Of a stretch of DNA of 46,997 nt, positions 1-7,896 are shown in pieces. A model generated the notes under the pieces. It worked only from the letters and a program-made list of their open reading frames with translations, did not search any database and was not told the origin of the DNA. The stretch lies in assembly GCA_910589145.1 (NCBI GenBank), contig CAJUSD010000026.1, positions 1-46,997 of the forward strand, written 5' to 3'. Position numbers and translations under genes: made by a program. The DNA is from an uncultured Oscillospiraceae bacterium (GTDB lineage Bacteria > Bacillota > Clostridia > Oscillospirales > Ruminococcaceae). The stretch's first letter is position 1. Each line of letters begins with the position of its first letter.

Positions 1-63
1 CCCAATGGTATGCAGTTTCTTTTCCATTGTTTTGCCCAGACCCAAGGATGTGAGAGCTGACAT
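1..63 (-). CDS. TfoX/Sxy C-terminal-domain-like protein, partial (N-terminus only)
   Basis: Only the first 21 codons lie in the window; the gene runs off the left edge. An ATG sits 6 nt downstream of a GGAGG site. The visible peptide begins MSALTSLGLGKTMEKKL, which resembles the helix-hairpin-helix start of small stand-alone TfoX C-terminal-domain proteins of Firmicutes. Those proteins are about 80-90 aa and have no settled function outside competence. It follows an acetyltransferase remnant on the same strand by 37 nt. The family call rests on a very short stretch and is tentative. Confidence 0.5.
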   Translation of the reverse strand, partial: MSALTSLGLGKTMEKKLHTIG

Positions 64-100
64 TTTTTCCTCCCTAAATAAAATGATTTTGTATAATGAG

Positions 101-202
101 CTATCCGGTGAACTGCATCACCTGAACATCTTTACTGTTTGAGACAGCACAGCAAATATGTTCCTGTTCAATGTTGTCGTGGGTTAATTGTATAAGCTCC
201 AC
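101..202 (-). pseudogene. Truncated YoaP-type GNAT acetyltransferase (N-terminal remnant)
   Basis: A 33-codon reading frame starts with GTG, 8 nt after a strong GGAGGT site. Residues 1-28 contain LTHDNIEQEHICCAVSN, which closely resembles the N-terminus of YoaP-like N-acetyltransferases (full proteins are about 250 aa). After KDVQV the frame reads five unrelated residues and stops, so nearly the whole catalytic domain is missing. The most likely history is an internal deletion, leaving a good ribosome binding site with a truncated product. A genuine short peptide is less likely. The remnant lies between the TraX-like gene and the TfoX-like gene on the same strand. Confidence 0.6.
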
Positions 203-221
203 AATCTGTTACCTCCAAAAA

Positions 222-1097
222 TTAGAAATGGTTACATATGAACTGAATGAAAAACAGGATGTATACATGAACCGGATAGTAGATATAAAAGAAGTATTTC
301 ATGCTTTTTCCCTTTTGACCGTTATAAAGCAGGATGAAGGGAATCGCTAAAAACATACACCACTGGGTATTGGCAAATAAAGAAAAGACATTAAAAAATA
401 CGGGACGCAGCCAAAAACTTTGAAAGCTGAAAAACCAGGAGCCGGGTACAGCAAAGCAAACCGCCGACAGCCCCGCAAGAATCATACAGTTAATGGCTTT
501 ATTGTTGATAAAATACCATGCCACACCCATCAATACAAACAGGATGGAATATGCAACATTCATAGGGGACGGGAAAAACAGAGAAATTACATACCATACT
601 GTACTGAATCCTCTTTCCAGCAAAACGACATTGAGGAAATAAAACAGGAAGGGCATCACAAGCCCACAGGATGATAAGAATACAATTTTTGTATTCTTTC
701 TGTTTTTTACAATCGTTTCTATGCAAAGTACAAACAGAGCAGTATAGAAAAACATGGGAAGGGTATTGCCGAAATCAAAAGAACCTGTCCATTTTGATAT
801 TACCCGGTTTACCGCTTCTATTATAACTCCCGCTGTATAAAGACGAAAAACATATTTAGGCTTGCTTCGCGTATGGCGCAGTCCCTCCACCACCATAAAC
901 AGAAATAACGGGGCGGCAATTCTGCCTATGATCCGTAAGATGTCATTCGCTGTTCGGTTGATTGTGAATGTCTGATAACTGCCGATATGGTCTAAGGTCA
1001 TAGTAAACAATGCGATTATTTTAAGCTGAAACGCATTAAGACGCAGAATAGGCTTAGAAGTTGTTTCCATTATGATGCCTTTCTGATTTTTAATCAT
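222..1097 (-). CDS. TraX family integral membrane protein
   Basis: This 291-aa protein is very hydrophobic, with about seven to eight membrane segments. Near the N-terminus it carries LKIIALFTMTLDHIG, typical of the TraX family (F-pilin N-acetyltransferase in plasmid systems; unknown role in Firmicute chromosomes). The frame is open to 1172, but the ATG at 1097 has AGGAGA 7 nt upstream, while the upstream ATG has none, so 1097 is chosen. No other conjugation genes are near, so a pilus role should not be assumed. The acetyltransferase remnant follows 19 nt downstream on the same strand. Confidence 0.75.
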   Translation of the reverse strand: MIKNQKGIIMETTSKPILRLNAFQLKIIALFTMTLDHIGSYQTFTINRTANDILRIIGRIAAPLFLFMVVEGLRHTRSKPKYVFRLYTAGVIIEAVNRVISKWTGSFDFGNTLPMFFYTALFVLCIETIVKNRKNTKIVFLSSCGLVMPFLFYFLNVVLLERGFSTVWYVISLFFPSPMNVAYSILFVLMGVAWYFINNKAINCMILAGLSAVCFAVPGSWFFSFQSFWLRPVFFNVFSLFANTQWCMFLAIPFILLYNGQKGKSMKYFFYIYYPVHVYILFFIQFICNHF

Positions 1098-1168
1098 TGT
1101 TAAATCTCCTTTTGTCAAACAAAAGTATCTTAACATATAAATGTGAAATTTTCCACCTATTCCAGTGT

Positions 1169-1267
1169 TCATGAAAGAATCTGTTCCAAATATATTGCAA
1201 TTCTGTACAGCTCCAGAATCCCAACATCTGCGTAATCATCGCCAAAAGCGGCAATTTCCTCTTTCAC
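1169..1267 (-). CDS. Possible small ORF or gene remnant (32 aa)
   Basis: A short frame begins with GTG 24 nt after the stop of the AbrB-like gene and encodes 32 residues, including AAFGDDYADVGILELYRIA. Two codons upstream of the GTG there is an in-frame TAA, so it is not the tail of a longer intact frame. The peptide looks protein-like (acidic helix, no low complexity), but the ribosome binding site is weak (AAGGCGG). It could be a translated small protein or a decayed 3' end. I do not recognise it. Confidence 0.25.
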   Translation of the reverse strand: MKEEIAAFGDDYADVGILELYRIAIYLEQILS

Positions 1268-1291
1268 GCCGCCTTAGCAGAGGGGTTACCG

Positions 1292-1759
1292 TCAAAATAC
1301 AGGGATAACGCCCTCAAAGTTCTCCGCTTTTTCCAATAATGGCCCTTTGGCTCCCATAGTAAAGGCAATATCACTGCTGCGGATGGAAAGAAGTTCCATA
1401 TTTGGACTTATATGGAAGAACTCCATCATAGAAGGGGTTAGAACGATCTGCCCTGTTTCAGAGATGTCAATCCAACAGTAAAACCTGCCTTTATATTTGA
1501 CAAATTCGCCATGGGGAAGGGTATAGCTTTGAAGCTCCGGCATATCCGTTAAAATATGTCCCAGCTTTGATGGTTCCAATAATCCCTTCCTTGTGACACA
1601 GAAGCCCCCTGTAATTTTGCTGCCAGTAAACAGATACACCTTTTTGTCAAAGGTAATGTTGTATTCCTTGACAGCCTGGGGCGGGATTTGGATAGTTCCG
1701 TCATAGCGGACAATGGATTTTCCAAAGATGAATTTACCGCCCTTATTCATTTGCGGCAT
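1292..1759 (-). CDS. AbrB/SpoVT-like domain protein, uncharacterised
   Basis: This 155-aa protein starts FIFGKSIVRYDGTIQIPPQAV after a few residues. That is a swapped-hairpin-like pattern (GTIQIPPQ) similar to AbrB/SpoVT DNA-binding domains. The rest (TGGFCVTRKGLLEPSKLGH, WIDISETGQIVLT) suggests a second beta-rich half, perhaps a ligand or effector domain. The ATG at 1759 is preferred over the GTG at 1768, because AGGAAG lies 8 nt before the former and abuts the latter. A promoter sits at 1798-1826. A regulatory role is inference only. Confidence 0.55.
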   Translation of the reverse strand: MPQMNKGGKFIFGKSIVRYDGTIQIPPQAVKEYNITFDKKVYLFTGSKITGGFCVTRKGLLEPSKLGHILTDMPELQSYTLPHGEFVKYKGRFYCWIDISETGQIVLTPSMMEFFHISPNMELLSIRSSDIAFTMGAKGPLLEKAENFEGVIPVF

Positions 1760-1797
1760 TGGTAGCACTTCCTATCTTTTTTCAATTTTAGTTTTTT

Positions 1798-1826
1798 ATT
1801 GTATCATAATTTATATCCTGAAACAA
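1798..1826 (-). promoter_or_regulatory. Sigma-A promoter of the AbrB-like gene
   Basis: Read on the minus strand, TTGTTT is followed after exactly 17 nt by TACAAT. TG one base upstream of the -10 makes it extended. The predicted start site is about 30 nt before the gene's ribosome binding site. Confidence 0.55.
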
Positions 1827-1854
1827 GATGAGCAGAAAATTTTGATAAAATGAA

Positions 1855-1880
1855 GGCAGGCATTGATGCCAATGACTGCC
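1855..1880 (-). terminator. Hairpin terminator downstream of the serine hydrolase gene
   Basis: The arms GGCAG-CATT and AATG-CTGCC pair with one mismatch around a 6-nt loop, 14 nt past the stop codon. On the minus strand they are followed by TTCATTTTATC, so it is a moderately good intrinsic terminator. Confidence 0.55.
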
Positions 1881-1893
1881 CGCCGAACAAAAA

Positions 1894-2901
1894 TCAGTAT
1901 AGGGCTTTCCTTATTTTCCGCATTTCCCGCCAAACGTTATCCCCATAGTTGCTTACCAAAACGGAAATCATCCCATTATTTGGGTTGTATTCTGACATAA
2001 AGCTGACTCCTGGGTCACAACCCTGGAAATAGGCGAAATCCTCTCCCTGTGGATTGTCTATAATCCACATCCCATAGCCGTAATAGCCTTCTTCGGGGTC
2101 GGCGCCGTCTCCGCTCTGTTTGCGGAGCATATCCGATACCAGTTCACTGGACAGCAGTTTTCCATCCAACAGACCATTCCAGAACCGAATGATATCCTTT
2201 ACTGTGACGAACGCCCCGCCCGCTCCTGTGCCTTTTGCATCAACGGAATAGATATTGGTGCGGTATTCGTCTGTACCGTGACAGCGGATATAATGGTTGG
2301 CGCATTTGGCAGGGAGCTTGTCCAGCTCATAGTAGCCAGTCGATCCCATACCGCACACATCAAATACATTGGCTTTAAGGTACTGGTCAAAATCCATTCC
2401 GGCAGCCTGTTCTATCATCATCGCAAGCAGCACATATCCTGAATTATTGTATTGGAATTTCTCACCCTTTGGATACATCATAGGCTTGTTGATAAACAGG
2501 GGAAGCAGATCGCTGTTATGCCGGATTTTATAGTTGGGAAAGTCTGTCCATAAATCCTCGTATTCGTTCATCACCGTTTCGTCAAAATAATCAGGGACGC
2601 CGGATGTATGGGTTAAAAGTTGTTTTACAGTGACACCCTTATCAATTTCATTAAATTCTATGTTGAGAAGGCTTCCCAGTGTATCGTCAAAGCTTATTTT
2701 TCCCTGTTCAATTAACTGTAAGATTCCAACTGCGACAAACGCCTTTCCTGCTGACGCGGTGGCGAATTTTGTTTCCAGTGTATTGGGGATTTGGTTGGGC
2801 AGGTCGGCAAAACCGCTTTCTTGTTCATATACTGTCTGATTGTTTTGTACAATGTATATATTGCCTTTGAAATTGCTGTCAATGAGTTGGCCTATATCCA
2901 T
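1894..2901 (-). CDS. Serine hydrolase, class C beta-lactamase/DD-peptidase family
   Basis: This 335-aa protein has the penicillin-recognising fold signatures: SAGK at residues 50-53 (nucleophile Ser50, Lys53) and YNN at 151-153. A GCDPG stretch near residue 300 sits where the third, HxG/KTG-like motif is expected. There is no N-terminal signal peptide, so it is probably a cytoplasmic esterase, DD-peptidase-like or D-amino-acid peptide hydrolase rather than a secreted beta-lactamase. Known members have very diverse substrates, so none is assigned. ATG 2901 has an AAGGAGG site. It is divergent from the XRE regulator gene. Confidence 0.8.
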   Translation of the reverse strand: MDIGQLIDSNFKGNIYIVQNNQTVYEQESGFADLPNQIPNTLETKFATASAGKAFVAVGILQLIEQGKISFDDTLGSLLNIEFNEIDKGVTVKQLLTHTSGVPDYFDETVMNEYEDLWTDFPNYKIRHNSDLLPLFINKPMMYPKGEKFQYNNSGYVLLAMMIEQAAGMDFDQYLKANVFDVCGMGSTGYYELDKLPAKCANHYIRCHGTDEYRTNIYSVDAKGTGAGGAFVTVKDIIRFWNGLLDGKLLSSELVSDMLRKQSGDGADPEEGYYGYGMWIIDNPQGEDFAYFQGCDPGVSFMSEYNPNNGMISVLVSNYGDNVWREMRKIRKALY

Positions 2902-2941
2902 GCCGAGCCTCCTTGGACTTTTTATATAATGGAATGTTTCC

Positions 2942-2970
2942 TTGATATTTCATCTGGATACTGTTATAAT
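2942..2970 (+). promoter_or_regulatory. Sigma-A promoter of the XRE regulator operon
   Basis: TTGATA at 2942-2947 and TATAAT at 2965-2970 are separated by 17 nt. The predicted start is near 2977, inside the operator palindrome that follows. Confidence 0.75.
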
Positions 2971-2973
2971 ACC

Positions 2974-3001
2974 TTTCACGGAAAGCAAACTTTCCATGAA
3001 A
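2974..3001. promoter_or_regulatory. 28-bp palindromic operator, probable target of the XRE repressor
   Basis: Arms TTTCACGGAAAG (2974-2985) and CTTTCCATGAAA (2990-3001) match at 11 of 12 positions around a CAAA spacer. The site lies immediately after the -10 box, over the transcription start and just before the ribosome binding site, where bound repressor would block the operon. Autoregulation by the adjacent XRE protein is inference from position. Confidence 0.6.
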
Positions 3002-3011
3002 GGGGGATACT

Positions 3012-3215
3012 GTGAAAAATCGCTTAGAAGAATTGCGTAAGGAAAAAGGAATCAAGCAGGAAGAATTAGCGGCAGCCATGGAGGTTTCAAGGCAGACCAT
3101 TGGTTCATTGGAAAACGGCAGATATAATCCATCGCTCACCCTGGCGTTCAAATTGGCGCGGTATTTTGGCCTATCCATTGAGGAAATATTTATCTATCAG
3201 GAGGAAAATGAATGA
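3012..3215 (+). CDS. XRE-family HTH transcriptional regulator (67 aa)
   Basis: This is a single-domain Cro/C1-type helix-turn-helix protein. GIKQEELAAAMEVSRQTIGS covers helices 2-3, followed by the typical ENGRYNPSLTLAFKLA and a C-terminal segment ending FIYQEENE. It starts with GTG after an AAAGGGGG site. Its stop overlaps the start of a membrane protein gene by 4 nt (ATGA), so the two are translationally coupled. Small regulators of this type paired with a four-helix membrane protein are common in Firmicutes. A palindromic operator in its own promoter points to autoregulation. Confidence 0.85.
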   Translation: MKNRLEELRKEKGIKQEELAAAMEVSRQTIGSLENGRYNPSLTLAFKLARYFGLSIEEIFIYQEENE

Positions 3216-3646
3216 AAGCGTCTGTGGAGAAGAAATATAAAGCTGTTTCCGCTGTTTGGGCGGTATTGGGGTTTCTTTTTTTGATTGGTGCGTTGGCAAT
3301 GTTTCTGATGCGGGGCAGTCTGCCTCAGATTCCAAGGGCGGATATTGCGTATATTGGATTTTTCATTGTGGGGTTCGTCTTTTTGATTGTAGCAGTCTCT
3401 GTTTATTGCATGGCAAAAGATAAAACTGCCGTGGTTGAAGAAAATGATGAAAGGGCACAGATGATTTCAGGAAAAGCGGGAAGCTTGGCCTTTGTGGTTC
3501 AAACAGTTTTTTTGAGCAGCGCGCTTTTTCTGCTCTGCTTTATGGGCTTTGCAACTGCGCCGGTTATGATTACCCTGATGTGTTTGATTGCGGTGAGTGT
3601 TTTTGTGTATCTGGTTTTGGTTTTATATTATAATCAGAAGATGTGA
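3212..3646 (+). CDS. Four-TM membrane protein paired with XRE regulator
   Basis: This 144-aa protein has four predicted membrane segments (about residues 10-32, 45-67, 87-109 and 113-137). A cytoplasmic loop between segments 2 and 3 contains EENDERAQMISGKAG, a charged 'DER...KA' motif seen in the small membrane proteins that accompany XRE regulators (DUF2178-like; exact family not certain). It is coupled to the regulator gene by a 4-nt overlap. It may modulate the regulator or act in envelope stress, but its function is unknown. Confidence 0.7.
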   Translation: MKASVEKKYKAVSAVWAVLGFLFLIGALAMFLMRGSLPQIPRADIAYIGFFIVGFVFLIVAVSVYCMAKDKTAVVEENDERAQMISGKAGSLAFVVQTVFLSSALFLLCFMGFATAPVMITLMCLIAVSVFVYLVLVLYYNQKM

Positions 3647-3742
3647 AAAAACAGCAGATATTTCGATAAGCTAACAGCCCGCTTATTTCCTTTTACATAG
3701 CTTTTAGGTTAATGCAGGGGTATTTCGCGCTTGCGGGCGCGA

Positions 3743-3773
3743 CCAAAGGAACTTTTTAGGAAAGTTCCTTTGG
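3743..3773. terminator. Perfect 13-bp hairpin between convergent operons
   Basis: CCAAAGGAACTTT and AAAGTTCCTTTGG pair perfectly around TTAGG. It lies between the converging XRE operon and the glp operon and probably terminates both. It lacks a strong T-run on either side, so it may instead be one copy of a dispersed intergenic hairpin. Confidence 0.45.
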
Positions 3774-3795
3774 AATCTTCAAACCTTTTTTCGTT

Positions 3796-4152
3796 TCAGC
3801 TTTTTGCCATGCTTCTGGATGCGACAATATCAGCTCCGGTTCCCAGCACATCCTTTACAATCACCTGCCCGACCTCGATGGGGGCCTGGACTGTCAGTCC
3901 GTCCAATGTCCGCACAACCTCGAACATTTTACCTTTTGGGACTTCTCTATTGGTTTTAACCGGCAGTCGGCGATGGCCTGCTCCTTCAATTTTTACTGTG
4001 GATGTAATCACGCGGGCAGGGGAGGTCACTTCCTTTTTTCCATAGACCGCCCCGCGGGGACAGGCGTTTCCTGTTACGGGAATATCCGGCGCGGCTTCAT
4101 CAACAGTCAAATGGCACCCGCGGGGACAGACAATACAAATCAGTTCTTTCAT
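3796..4152 (-). CDS. DUF1667 protein of the glycerol-3-phosphate oxidation operon
   Basis: This 118-aa protein begins KELICIVCPRGCHLTVDE and has a second cysteine motif, ACPRGAVYG. The three or four cysteines are arranged as in DUF1667 proteins. In Clostridia these usually follow a GlpA-like and a GlpB-like flavoprotein. The cysteine pattern suggests a metal or Fe-S centre, or an electron-transfer subunit. It is the last gene of the operon, 23 nt after the GlpB-like gene. The role as a third subunit is inference from this conserved gene order. Confidence 0.8.
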   Translation of the reverse strand: MKELICIVCPRGCHLTVDEAAPDIPVTGNACPRGAVYGKKEVTSPARVITSTVKIEGAGHRRLPVKTNREVPKGKMFEVVRTLDGLTVQAPIEVGQVIVKDVLGTGADIVASRSMAKS

Positions 4153-4175
4153 AGTCGTTCAACTCTCCCTTCCAC

Positions 4176-5428
<1,253 letters not shown>

Positions 5429-5429
<1 letters not shown>

Positions 5430-6868
5430 TACAGCTCGCCTCCTTTGGTTTCTGCCAGAAGGATATAGCTTCCGGTCTTGTCCTTTTCGATGTCCATATA
5501 GTTCAGATTTAATTCACGGGCGATGATTTCCTGTACCCTTGGGCCGCAGAACCCGCCCTGGCAGCGCCCTAATCCGCAACCGCAGCGGCGTTTTACCCCG
5601 TCGATGGTATGAGGGGGCAGGGGACGGTGAAGGGCATCCACAATTTCCCCTTCGGTGATGGTTTCGCATCGGCAGATGATCCGACCGTAAAGGGGGTTCT
5701 TTTTGATTATTTCCGCCCGTTCCTCATGGCTGAGGGTGTGGAAGATAACTGCATCCCTGCGGTCTGTGCAGTTTTCCTTTTTAGGGAAGGTAAAGCCGCT
5801 TTCTGCCAGGATGCGGGGCATATCTTCACCGATGGCAGGGGCGCTGGTCAGACCAGGGGACTTGATGCCTCCCAGGTTGAAAAAGCCAGGGACACCGTCA
5901 ACCGGACCAATAATAAAGTCATCTGTCTCAGTGGCGGCACGAACCCCCGCGAAATTGCGAATTGCTTCCCGTAAGTTAAAGGCCGAGGTGGAACGCATTG
6001 CCTGATTGACTACAAACTGTAAGCCGTCCCGGTCGGTAGAACAGTCGTCAGGGGAGGATACATCCACCGCATCGGGGCCGACGATCAGGTTGCCGTCAAC
6101 AGTGGGGGACACCAGAACGCCCTTACCCACCTTGGAGGGACACTGGAAGATAACCGAATGAACCACCTGGCCCTGATTTTTGTCCAGCACATAATATTGG
6201 CCTTTGTTGGGATGTATTGTGAAGGAATGGGGAGCTGCCATATCGTTAATTTGGTCGGAACGGGTTCCGGCAGCATTGATGACAATACGGGTTTCAAAGG
6301 TTTCCCTGCCAGCAGTCACAAGAAAACCATTTTCGGTCTTTTGAATCCCGGTGACAGGATGGTCAAAGAAGAATTCTGCGCCGTTTTCGCAGGCATTTTC
6401 CGCCATAGCGATGGTGAATTTCCAGGGGCTTACGATTGCCCCGGTGGGAGCATAGAGGGCAGAGGTGATTTTATCGCTGAGAGCAGGTTCCTTCTCCAAT
6501 GTTTCCTCTTTGGAAAGGATACGCAGCCCTTCCACGCCGTTGGCGACGCCTCGGTCATACAGCTTTTGGACAGTCTTGTCCTCCTCTGGGGAAAAGGCCA
6601 GCACAAAGGAACCGATCTGCTTAAATGGGACCGACAGCTTTTCGCAGAGCTCCGGGTAAAGCTGGGAACCGCGGACATTGTACCTGGCCATCAGGGTGCC
6701 GGGGAGGGGGTCGTAGCCCGCGTGGACAATGGCGCTGTTGGCGCGGGTGGAACCCATGGAAACGTCGTTTTCCTTTTCCAGAACTGCCAGCTTCATCTGA
6801 TAGCGGGACAGGTACGCCGCCACAGAGCAGCCTACAACCCCCGCGCCGACAATTACCACTTCATACAT
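5429..6868 (-). CDS. glpA: Anaerobic glycerol-3-phosphate dehydrogenase subunit A-like protein
   Basis: This 479-aa protein has an N-terminal DAO-type FAD domain (VVIVGAGVVGCSVAAYLSR, residues 4-22; then MGSTRANSAIVHAGYDP). At the C-terminus a BFD-like [2Fe-2S] domain shows the pattern ICRCET (about residue 411) and CGCGLGRCQGGFCGP (about 443-457). It should oxidise sn-glycerol-3-phosphate to dihydroxyacetone phosphate at the membrane, without oxygen. It is shorter than E. coli GlpA (about 540 aa) but has the same parts. It heads an operon with its own promoter and a hairpin leader. An L-2-hydroxyacid oxidase-like substrate is a lesser alternative. Confidence 0.87.
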
Positions 6869-6938
6869 GGCGCAATCTCTCCTTTTTGTCTGACATTAAC
6901 CGGAGATAAAATGAAAAAACCAACACAAACAAAAGCCT

Positions 6939-6961
6939 GTCTGGATATCATATCCTCAGAC
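6939..6961 (-). promoter_or_regulatory. Leader hairpin of the glpA operon, possible GlpP antitermination site
   Basis: On the minus strand, GTCT..GGATA pairs with TATCC..AGAC (one small bulge). It is followed at once by a T-rich run (GGCTTTTGTTTG, then GTTTTTTC). It sits about 56-78 nt after the predicted start site and about 70 nt before the glpA start. GlpP of Firmicutes is known to bind a leader with an inverted repeat next to a terminator. glpP is present 4 kb away, so this is a plausible target, by inference. Confidence 0.5.
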
Positions 6962-7023
6962 TTCATTACTGTTTGTGCCGGCTCTCAATTCTCTGGCAAA
7001 CGTCTTATGAACTTGTTATTGAA

Positions 7024-7052
7024 AGTATATCATAGATAATGAGAAAATTCAA
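7024..7052 (-). promoter_or_regulatory. Sigma-A promoter of the glpA operon
   Basis: On the minus strand, TTGAAT (7052-7047) and TATACT (7029-7024) are separated by 17 nt. This gives the operon a leader of about 150 nt containing the hairpin described above. Confidence 0.7.
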
Positions 7053-7123
7053 TAGATTTTAGGAAAACTTTTGGCGTTCTGTTGGATTCCTAAATTGCAA
7101 TATCAAATAGGACTCTCTATGGA

Positions 7124-7300
7124 TTAGTTCTCAGCAGAACCGTCCATATGTGCTAATGCAAAGGCAATACATTGATTAATAAACTCATTGCGGGAAATAT
7201 CCGCAGCAGCTGCCTGTTGGTCTACTTTCTCCAATATATCAATAGGTATTCTCATAGAAATAATTTCTTTTTCTGGTTTTCTTGGTAAAAATTTTTCCAA
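7124..7300 (-). CDS. Ribbon-helix-helix (Arc/CopG-type) regulator, 58 aa
   Basis: This short protein contains EIISMRIPIDILEKVDQQA followed by ADISRNEFINQCIAFALAH. That is a beta-strand, helix, turn and helix layout typical of ribbon-helix-helix DNA-binding proteins (MRIP..L..VD..A...ISRNEFI). The TTG start at 7300 has AGGTGA just upstream; a later in-frame ATG would remove the N-terminal lysine-rich arm. It is divergent from a damaged membrane-protein gene. An inverted repeat at 7331-7366 in the shared promoter region is a likely operator. No toxin-like partner gene is adjacent on its strand. Confidence 0.75.
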   Translation of the reverse strand: MEKFLPRKPEKEIISMRIPIDILEKVDQQAAAADISRNEFINQCIAFALAHMDGSAEN

Positions 7301-7317
7301 TATATCACCTACTTCCC

Positions 7318-7346
7318 TTGACTATTGTATTCTATTTTGTTATAAT
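7318..7346 (+). promoter_or_regulatory. Strong sigma-A promoter facing the damaged membrane gene
   Basis: TTGACT at 7318-7323 and TATAAT at 7341-7346 are separated by 17 nt. It drives rightward transcription toward 7417-7740, and its -10 box lies inside the inverted repeat next to the ribbon-helix-helix gene. Confidence 0.7.
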
Positions 7347-7366
7347 ATAATATATTCTAAAATAGA
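7331..7366. promoter_or_regulatory. Inverted repeat, candidate operator of the ribbon-helix-helix regulator
   Basis: TCTATTTT (7331-7338) and AAAATAGA (7359-7366) are perfect inverted arms with a 20-bp AT-only-like centre. The site overlaps the -10 region of the rightward promoter and lies about 30 bp upstream of the regulator's own start. The arm spacing of about two helical turns would suit two ribbon-helix-helix dimers. Confidence 0.45.
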
Positions 7367-7416
7367 TATCTAAAAACAATATTTAAAATAAAATACGGAA
7401 AAGAGATGTACAGGGA

Positions 7417-7740
7417 TTGGAAAAGAAAATAAGATAGCTATCGCAATACAAATTGCAGGTTTTTTTAATTATTCAAATAGGTATTATGGCTTCTTTTATT
7501 TTAGGAAAGCAAATCCCTATTGTAACAATTCATTACGAATATGTTAAAGAAAGTTATAATTGGGCATTGGCTATTGGCGGGGCTGTTGGAAGTTTTTTAA
7601 CTGGACTCCTATTTTTAGGGTTTTCCGAGCTTATTGAATCATTGATTGAAATGCAGAAATACTTATATGTTACAGCAATTGGTATTTCGTTTGTTACTGT
7701 TATTATCAAACAAAAACAAACTAATCAACAGAAGTTTTAA
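7417..7740 (+). pseudogene. Small membrane protein gene with disrupted 5' reading frame
   Basis: From 7453 an open frame encodes a two-helix membrane protein containing SFILGKQIPIVTIH and LTGLLFLGFSELIES. It resembles a common family of small Firmicute membrane proteins, which end their second helix with a 'GFxEII/LI' motif. The expected N-terminus (KENKIAIAIQIAG) is present at about 7422-7460 but in another frame. Removing one T from the seven-T run at 7460-7466 joins the two parts. The 5' part has no good start codon in its own frame; a TTG at 7417 is in the downstream frame and meets a TAG at 7435. Two indels, or a sequencing error, would explain this. Confidence 0.5.
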
Positions 7741-7755
7741 TGGATAAAAGAGCTG

Positions 7756-7805
7756 TACCCGTCCCAAGCAGACTACTTTCTGCCTACTGGGACGGGTATT
7801 TTTAT
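7756..7805. terminator. Strong bidirectional terminator
   Basis: TACCCGTCCCA and TGGGACGGGTA form a perfect 11-bp stem, with an inner GCAGA/TCTGC stem, followed by TTTTTAT. It separates the rightward membrane gene from the leftward nitroreductase gene. Confidence 0.8.
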
Positions 7806-7896
7806 AAAAAGCCATTCTTGGAAAACGAGAGACCCATATTTGACTATTTGTTTTTAGTAGCAATAACTTTCTATATTTCCCGAATCTATAAGTTTC

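Noticed and set aside
6158..7039. Long plus-strand open frame (293 codons)
   Set aside because: It lies antisense to glpA, has no ribosome binding site and no recognisable domain, and runs over the glpA promoter and leader. It is a shadow of glpA codon use.
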